Shown here: positions 57,043 through 64,000 of the stretch, one piece after another
Numbering within the stretch: position 1 is the first letter of the stretch
How the letters are laid out: every line of letters begins with the position of its first letter
Origin: Xenopus tropicalis
Lineage: Eukaryota; Chordata; Amphibia; Anura; Pipidae
Length of the DNA: 64,000 nucleotides
Assembly (NCBI RefSeq): GCF_000004195.4
Contig: NC_030680.2
Coordinates: 148,059,045-148,123,044, forward strand
Direction of reading: 5' to 3'
The notes under the pieces: generated by a model
Seen by the model: the letters and a program-made list of their open reading frames with translations, nothing else
Databases searched by the model: none
Told to the model about the DNA's origin: nothing
Made by a program: the position numbers and the translations under genes

Positions 57043-57906
57043 AAAGGCACAAGGCTGCAGAGTTATACAGGGAACTCTGAGTATCACTCATGTATTATAA
57101 GGGGTAATGTACCCCCTACTGTAAATGATAAGGATATTAGCAGTCACTGAGGGGTTCTGTGCCCCCCATATAAAGGCACAAGGCTGCAGGCTGAGTTATA
57201 CAGGGAACTCTGAGTATCACTCATGTATTATAAGGGATAATGTACCCCCTACTGTAAATGATAAGGATATTAGCAGTCACTGAGGGGTTCTGTGCCCCCC
57301 ATATAAAGGCACAAGGCTGCAGGCTGAGTTATACAGGGAACTCTGAGTATCACTCATGTATTATAAGGGATAATGTACCCCCTACTGTAAATGATAAGGA
57401 TATTAGCAGTCACTGAGGGGTTCTGTGCCCCCCATATAAAGGCACAAGGCTGCAGGCTGAGTTATACAGGGAACTCTGAGTATCACTCATGTATTATAAG
57501 GGATAATGTACCCCCTACTGTAAATAAGGATATTAGCAGTCATTGAGGGGTTCTGTGCCCCCCATATAAAGGCACAAGGCTGCAGGCTGAGTTATACAGG
57601 GAACTCTGAGTATCACTCATGTATTATAAGGGATAATGTACCCCCTACTGTAAATGATAAGGATATTAGCAGTCACTGAGGGGCTCTGTGCCCATATAAA
57701 GGCACAAGGCTGCAGGCTGAGTTATACAGGGAACTCTGAGTATCACTCATGTATTATAAGGGATAATGTACCCCCTACTGTAAATGATAAGGATATTAGC
57801 AGTCACTGAGGGGTTCTGTGCCCATATAAAGGCACAAGGCTGCAGGCTGAGTTATACAGGGAACTCTGAGTATCACTCGTGTATTATAAGGGATAATGTA
57901 CCCCCT
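57043..57906. repeat. About 130-bp tandem array, 6-7 copies
   Basis: Units of 120-133 bp contain AAAGGCACAAGGCTGCAGG, GTATCACTCATGTATTATAA and GATATTAGCAGTCACTGAGG. Length variants come from a GCCCCCCATAT versus GCCCATAT change and a missing TGA. The array directly follows the reversed T2 MITE. Confidence 0.93.
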
Positions 57907-58774
57907 AGTCTCACACCTTTTGGTGGACTGTTCAGATTTATTGGGCTTGAACCCCATTCACCCTCAGACTGAGCCCCCCCCCACACACACACACACTGCT
58001 TTCGGTTGGGAAACCACAGAATAAAACAAATACCAGCATAACAGATCTAACATCTGCTCAAACACAACGTCGTGTACAAATGTTATTTTTTTTTTTAATG
58101 TTTTCTGCTCGCTTTTCAGGGTCTGTTTTCTGTTAGTCTGTGACAGTCTGTTTCCTTCCTGTCACAAACAGCCATGATGTCACGCTTTATGGCAGCCATT
58201 CTGCTTTCTTTCTAGCAGAGAAATGAGAGTATGGGGGTCAGTGTGCAGCACCCTGTGCCTGATGGGGGCCTTGTGTTGTACTGCCCAGCTGGGATACTGT
58301 CGCCCATATGCTGCTGATATAATGGCCGCTTTGCTCTGTTTCTCTGTTGGTCGGTTCATTGCAGGATACTCGGTCAGACGCCTATTGAGCATAATGACTT
58401 CCTTAGCTGTAATTAGCCTTTGCTGGATTCTTTAATGACTGCGCCCAGAATGAGTCAGGAATTGAGGCCATCCGGCTAAAGCACATAAGGAATCGCATTG
58501 GGTCGCCGGTGTGAGTCATTGAAATAGAGCACTAATACTGGCCCGGCCCTAGCGCTGACCCAAATATGTCTTTGGCCCGGCCCGTAGGTTTATACAGCGA
58601 CGGACTGCACACAGTCCAGTGTAGAAATGATAGAACTCACTAGAGGTTAATTGTAGCGCCGCGTTGATTTGCTGAACTGGATTGCTGTGTATTTGCAGCA
58701 TTTAAATGTCTCGTCTTAGTTGCCCTTTAAATGATATGGATTGGAAACCGTGTCTTTGTAAAACTTTTTTCAAA
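57907..58774. other. SLMAP intron 1, mostly unique sequence
   Basis: A (CA)n run lies at about 57980-57995. Overlapping open frames of 70 codons at 58180-58435 on both strands have no recognisable content. Confidence 0.4.
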
Positions 58775-60408
58775 TACAAGTATGGGACCCGTTATACAGA
58801 ATGCTCGGGACCTGGGGTTTTCCGGATAAGGGGTCTTTCCGTAATTCTGATCTCCTACCTAAAGTCTGCTATAAACATTATTTAAACAGTAATTAAAGGA
58901 GAAGGAAAGGCTCAGTCACTTGGGGGTGCCAAAATGTTAGGCACCCCCAAGTGACTTAGATTGCTTACCTTCTACCCCGGGCTGGTGCCCCTGTACGAAG
59001 AGAACAGCACCAGCCCGGGGTAGCAGCGAGCACTTCCTACTTCCTATTCACTTGCGCGCGCATGCCGAACTTAAACAAGAAAGTCGGCTTTTTACTCTAC
59101 TGCGCATGCGCCGGCCCACGGATTTCGCCGGCAGAAGAAAAAGGAAGAAGGAAGCGCTTCCTACAGGTACCCCGGGCTGGTGCTGTTCTCTCCTAACAGG
59201 GGCACCAGCCCGGGGTACAAGTTAAGCGATCTAAGTCACTTGGGGGTGCCTAACATTTTGGCACCCCAAGTGACTTAGCCTTTCCTCCTCCTTTAAACCC
59301 AATAGGGTTGTTCTGCCCCCAATAAGGGGTAATTATATCTTAGTTGGGATCAAGTACAGGTACTGTTTTATTATTACAGAGAAAAGGGAATCATTTAACC
59401 ATTAAATAAACCCAATAGGGCTGTTCTGCCCCCAATAAGGGATAATTATATCTTAGTTGGGATCAAGTACAGGTACTGTTTTATTATTACAGAGAAAAGG
59501 GAATCATTTAACCATTAAATAAGCCCAATAGGGCTGTTCTGCCCCCAATAAGGGGTAATTATATCTTAGTTGGGATCAAGTACAGGTACTGTTTTATTAT
59601 TACAGAGAAAAGGGAATCATTTAACCATTAAATAAACCCAATAGGGCTGTTCTGCCCCCAATAAGGGGTAATTATATCTTAGTTGGGATCAAGTACAGGT
59701 ACTGTTTTATTATTACAGAGAAAAGGGAATCATTTAACCATTAAATAAACCCAATAGGGCTGTTCTGCCCCCAATAAGGGGTAATTATATCTTAGTTGGG
59801 ATCAAGTACAGGTACTGTTTTATTATTACAGAGAAAAGGGAATCATTTAACCATTAAATAAACCCAATAGGGCTGTTCTGCCCCCAATAAGGGATAATTA
59901 TATCTTAGTTGGGATCAAGTACAGGTACTGTTTTATTATTACAGAGAAAAGGGAATCATTTAACCATTAAATAAGCCCAATAGGGCTGTTCTGCCCCCAA
60001 TAAGGGGTAATTATATCTTAGTTGGGATCAAGTACAGGTACTGTTTTATTATTACAGAGAAAAGGGAATCATTTAACCATTAAATAAACCCAATAGGGCT
60101 GTTCTGCCCCAATAAGGGGTAATTATATCTTAGTTGGGATCAAGTACAGGTACTGTTTTATTATTACAGAGAAAAGGGAATCATTTAACCATGAAATAAA
60201 CCCAATAGGGCTGTTCTGCCCCAATAAGGGGTAATTATATCTTAGTTGAGATCAAGTACAGGTACTGTTTTATTATTACAGAGAAAAAAGAAATCATTTT
60301 TAAAAATGTGAATTATTTGATTAAAATTGAGTCTATGGGAGAATGGCCTTTCCGTAATTCGGCACTTTCTGAATAATGGGTTTCTGGATAAGGGGTCTGA
60401 TACCTGTA
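58775..60408 (-). mobile_element. Tandem-repeat MITE, copy 5 (reversed, about 9 units), interrupted
   Basis: The left arm (TACAAGTATGGGACC, diverged) is followed by CTGGGGTTTTCCGGATAAGG. After a nested TTAA element (58897-59296) come about nine reversed 112-113 bp units and the opposite arm, ending GATACCTGTA at 60408. Two units with GGGATAATT recur five units apart, suggesting block duplication. Confidence 0.9.
58893..59296. mobile_element. Long-inverted-repeat T2/Kolobok-type MITE nested in copy 5
   Basis: Duplicated TTAA lies at 58893-58896 and 59293-59296. The ends are AGGAGAAGGAAAGGCT and AGCCTTTCCTCCTCC. The arms hold secondary palindromes: CACTTGGGGGTGCC and GGCACCCCCAAGTG in the left arm, and CCCCGGGCTGGTGC with GCACCAGCCCGGGG in both arms. 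Confidence 0.93.
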
Positions 60409-61217
60409 TTATACTAAATATGACTGCTTTTCCCCCCCCTTTTTAAATGTAGGTTTATACAATGAATTTGTTTAATTCTCCTTGCTTTCTTATAAACCTT
60501 GTTGGCGAGGCTAATAGGTACTGGAGGTTTTTTTTTCCAACTGCCCCCTATGAGCGTTTGGTACGTTGTGTGTATTTTCTCCTGCCTTATTGATTGAGCT
60601 TGCAGGCTTAGCATTGCTTAAGGTGATACATTGTCCGGTTGGCTGAGCCTTATCCTCTCATATAGCCTCCTATGGTCGGGAAATGGCCTTACAAACAGGA
60701 GGGAAACTGGTTTAGTTGCAAAGGGATCAATAAAATCCCATTTTATATTTGCAATATAAAATATTTTATACATTTCGGTTTATCATATACCGATAAGGTA
60801 CATTTCAGGATGAGATAAAAAAGGCAGGCTGCTGGCTTTGAATGGGATTACAATATGGGAACTCCGATGCATGAGTATAAACACAAATAACAGAAGGAAT
60901 AATCTGTACATAAAAAAAAAAAATACTTGTTAATGGGAAGTTTTCACTTTTATTTGGAATTTCCTTACAGACCTTCTCTCCTTCCCAACCTTGTGATGGA
61001 AAGTAAATATAGTATGTGTCATTCACAGCAAGACGTTCTCTGGAAGCAACGCCGTGCCTGAGCTATGAAAAGCAGGATGACTGTATATTTCCATTCTGTA
61101 GTAACCCTTGTGTACTAACACTTCAGTATGTTTGCTGAGCTATTACAGGCCCTTGTAGTACAGGCTTATGGGAAAATAACATATGCACTGATTTTCGGCC
61201 TATTATAGACCTCCCTA
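60409..61217. other. SLMAP intron 1, no gene seen
   Basis: AT-rich unique-looking sequence. No supported feature. Confidence 0.4.
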
Positions 61218-61856
61218 GCAAGGTTACAGATATATAGGTATAGAAACGCTGGGTTAACAGTCACCCTGCTATAGTTCCAAGGGTACCCAGGGCACAAATA
61301 AGCACTCACCCCAAATCCCCCCCTAACTGGCCTTCAGGCTGGGCCCCCTTAGCCCATAACAAGGTTACAGATATATAGAAACATTGGGGTAACAGTCACC
61401 CTGCTATAGTTCCAGGGGTACCCAGGGCACAAATAAGCACTCACCCCAAATCCCCCCTAACTGGCCTTCAGGCTGGGCCCCCTTAGCCCATAACAAGGTT
61501 ACAGATATATAGAAACATTGGGATAACAGTCACCCTGCTATAGTTCCAGGGGTACCCAGGGCACAAATAAGCACTCACCCCAAATCCCCCCCTAACTGGC
61601 CTTCAGGCTGGGCCCCCTTAGCCCATAACAAGGTTACAGATATATAGAAACATTGGGATAACAGTCACCCTGCTATAGTTCCAGGGGTACCCAGGGCACA
61701 AATAAGCACTCACCCCAAATCCCCCCCTAACTGGCCTTCAGGCTGGGCCCCCTTAGCCCATAACAAGGTTACAGATATATAGAAACATTGGGGTAACAGT
61801 CACCCTGCTATAGTTCCAGGGGTACCCAGGGCACAAATAAACTCACCCCAAATCCA
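61218..61856. repeat. 136-bp tandem array, about 4.7 copies
   Basis: Units contain AACAAGGTTACAGATATATAG, GTAACAGTCACCCTGCTATA and GGCCTTCAGGCTGGGCCCCC. Copies differ at a few positions (GGGGTAAC or GGGATAAC; C-run of 6 or 7). Confidence 0.93.
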
Positions 61857-62494
61857 TATATAATCCTCATCCCGGGGAGTTCTCCCTGCCATGTGAGGAG
61901 GGTGCAAGACATGTATGGATAGGGACACATGTGGGTGCATGTCCAGAAGGAATCCCTACATACAATACACAGTAATGTGCCTACACGCATGGACGCAGTG
62001 CTGAGTAGCTAATCGCCCGTATCGGAGCCATTCCCACATCAAGAGCCCATTAACATCAGTAACAGAATTAGTTTCTTTGCTAAATGTAATGTACTGTTTA
62101 TGTTGTGTTTATGAAAGGAATTACCCTTTATTTAAACATGATGCTACAGCTGCAGATTAAAGGATAAGTAAATGTAGGGATCAGAGCCTACTTCCATGTG
62201 AAGGAAGGATAATTTGGGGGTACCCATTCCCCCCTGCTCAATGCGCAGCCATCCTATAGATAGTAGAATAGGGTTCTTTGTGCCATCGGGGAGCTATCCG
62301 GCAGGCCCCAGGTACCCCGGCATGTAGCTGCTATTCCGCATAAGCTTTTTGCCATTGTCCCTGGCACTGATTGTGCGGGTAGGTGGGAAGCTGGGCAAGA
62401 ACAATTCAGACTAAGAAGTCCTTTTGTGCTCTGACTGCGCTTCTCTTCCCTTTGATCCGGGCTTTATCGGTTCCGCTCACACTGTCTGATTCAC
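61857..62494. other. SLMAP intron 1, no gene seen
   Basis: Unique-looking sequence with no supported element. Confidence 0.4.
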
Positions 62495-62497
62495 TTA

Positions 62498-62675
62498 GGG
62501 CTCTGGCACACGGGGGAGATTAGTTGCCCGCGACAAAACTCCCTGTTCGCGGGCGACTAATCTCCCCGAGTTGCCATATCCCGCCGGCGAACATGTAAGT
62601 CGCCGGCGGGATGGCACACGCGGCAGCGCGATTTCCCGAAATCGCCAAAAAAGACTCCCCCGTGTGCCAGAGCCC
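62498..62675. mobile_element. Harbinger-type MITE, family B
   Basis: GGGCTCTGGCACACGGGGG to CCCCCGTGTGCCAGAGCCC, flanked by TTA at 62495-62497 and 62676-62678. The inner palindrome GCCGGCG-spacer-CGCCGGC lies near the middle. Closely related to the two B copies at 32.2-32.8 kb. Confidence 0.93.
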
Positions 62676-63127
62676 TTAGAACTTTCTCTGCTGTCGGCAT
62701 CCAATAATCCCCCTTTATATCTGCTGTTCTTTCTGTGTGCGCAGTCCAAATCCCCCCATTTGCTACACAAGGTGCCACTGAATCCCCCTATGCTGCCGTG
62801 CCCGTGTCTTGTCTGCCCACTGGTGCCACCGGCAGGTTCTCTCAGACTTTAAAACCTTAAATAACCTTTCAGCAAAAAGAGCCATCTGGGAGTTGTTACA
62901 CGGCTGAGAGAGGCAAAGTACCGGCTCCAGACATTAGGCTCGAGTAATTGGGCTGTTCGGAAAATGTCAGAACACGATGCAATCAAACATTTATAGAATT
63001 GCTAATTATTATCTGTGTGCTCAGTGCTATTTGCCAGATTGTGAACAGCTGTACGGGGCAATGAGCCACTGGGATGGAACCTTGACCCATTTGCCTGTTC
63101 TTGACTCAGGTGTTTGTATTGTATTCA

Positions 63128-63790
63128 AGAATCTCAGCCATAAAGCAGGGCAGGACTGCTGCTTACAATGGGGGGGATCAGATAGGATCTGTGCCACTGT
63201 GACAGAATGCTCTGTTATACAGATAGCTAGAATCTCAGCCATAAAGCAGGGCAGGACTGCTGCTTACAATGGGGGGATCAGATAGGATCTGTGCCACTGT
63301 GACAGAATGCTCTGTTATACAGATAGCTAGAATCTCAGCCATAAAGCAGGGCAGGACTGCTGCTTACAATGGGGGGGGGGGATCAGATAGGATCTGTGCC
63401 ACTGTGACAGAATGCTCTGTTATACAGATAGCTAGAATCTCAGCCATAAAGCAGGGCAGGACTGCTGCTTACAATGGGGGGATCAGATAGGATCTGTGCC
63501 ACTGTGACAGAATGCTCTGTTATACAGATAGCTAGAATCTCAGCCATAAAGCAGGGCAGGACTGCTGCTTACAATGGGGGGGGATCAGATAGGATCTGTG
63601 CCACTGTGACAGAATGCTCTGTTATACAGATAGCTAGAATCTCAGCCATAAAGCAGGGCAGGACTGCTGCTTACAATGGGGGGATCAGATAGGATCTGTG
63701 CCACTGTGACAGAATGCTCTGTTATACAGATAGCTAGAATCTCAGCCATAAAGCAGGGCAGGACTGCTGCTTACAATGGGGGGGATCAGC
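63128..63790. repeat. 100-bp minisatellite ending 125 bp before exon 2
   Basis: About 6.6 units of 100-106 bp contain AGAATCTCAGCCATAAAGC, GGACTGCTGCTTACAATGG with a variable G-run, and GACAGAATGCTCTGTTATAC. Copies are almost identical apart from G-run length (6-11). The array lies between an otherwise unique intron end and the SLMAP exon 2 acceptor. Confidence 0.94.
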
Positions 63791-63916
63791 TGTGTTACAG
63801 TATATCGGTGTTGCATGGAGCGCTGTGCAGGGATGGGAATACAGCGAGCCATTGTGCCCCCGTGTGTATCCTGCACCTGTTCCCCCTTCTCACCAGCCCC
63901 TCTGTTCCATTTACAG

Positions 63917-64000
63917 TTCTACCTTCAAGACACTAAGAGTAGTAACGGTACCTTCATAAACAGCCAGAGGCTGAGCCGTGGTTCTGAAGAAAGTCCACCA
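63917..64000 (+). CDS. slmap: SLMAP, second coding exon (cut by window end)
   Basis: The acceptor tract TCTGTTCCATTTACAG ends at 63916. The 28 codons FYLQDTKSSNGTFINSQRLS then RGSEESPP continue the FHA domain in phase 0 directly from ...HKTGK of exon 1. SSNGTFIN is the classical FHA strand-loop motif, whose asparagine helps position the phosphopeptide. As far as I recall it matches the vertebrate protein exactly. The exon has no donor before base 64000 and must continue to the right. The rest of the FHA domain, the coiled coils and the C-terminal membrane anchor lie outside. Confidence 0.97.

Larger units (their letters stand above)
27958..63916 (+). other. SLMAP first coding intron (about 36 kb)
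   Basis: The intron starts gtaataatc and ends with a pyrimidine-rich tract and ttacag at 63911-63916. It is phase 0 and interrupts the FHA domain between strands. It is mostly transposon and tandem-repeat DNA, described separately. No internal SLMAP exon was recognised. Confidence 0.9.

Noticed and set aside
58180..58435. Overlapping 70-codon frames on both strands
   Set aside because: Short, no homology recognised, and located in a large intron.

Overview
The window is vertebrate nuclear DNA, almost certainly from a Xenopus frog. The evidence is the two genes present and a dense, frog-typical mixture of MITEs: TTAA-flanked T2/Kolobok-type, TTA/TAA-flanked Harbinger-type and 8-bp-TSD hAT-type elements. 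I cannot tell X. tropicalis from X. laevis by eye. No rRNA or tRNA gene, CRISPR array or prokaryotic feature was seen.

Only two genes can be supported, and both lie at the edges of what the window shows. DENND6A (FAM116A) has its first coding exon on the minus strand at 5666-5791, so bases 1-5665 are its first intron. SLMAP runs on the plus strand: a GC-rich promoter near 25.5-25.7 kb, coding exon 1 at 27760-27957, a first coding intron of about 36 kb, and exon 2 starting at 63917 and cut by the window end. The two genes are head to head, as I recall them being in human 3p14.3. DENND6A is a DENN-domain Rab GEF of the endosomal system. SLMAP is an FHA-domain tail-anchored protein of the STRIPAK complex. 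Nothing indicates a joint function.

Layout: 1-5.7 kb is DENND6A intron 1, with a 112-bp tandem-repeat MITE, a serial hAT cluster and a GC-rich 28-bp minisatellite. 5.7-25.4 kb is the intergenic spacer, filled with nested transposons. It includes two L2/CR1-like LINE copies whose 3' UTR carries tandem arrays of the same 77-bp unit (7 and 26 copies), a four-level nested insertion at 14.1-15.3 kb, and a 104-bp array. 25.4-28 kb holds the SLMAP promoter, 5' leader and first coding exon. 28-63.9 kb is SLMAP intron 1, with many T2, Harbinger and hAT MITEs (often nested) and minisatellites of 34, 47, about 130, 136 and 100 bp. The last of these stops about 125 bp before exon 2.

The most unusual property is repeat-within-repeat growth. 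MITEs and LINE tails contain internal tandem arrays, the arrays are themselves targets for new MITEs, and exact target-site duplications let the order of events be read. I found no previously unknown gene system. The long open frames are by-products of tandem repeats.
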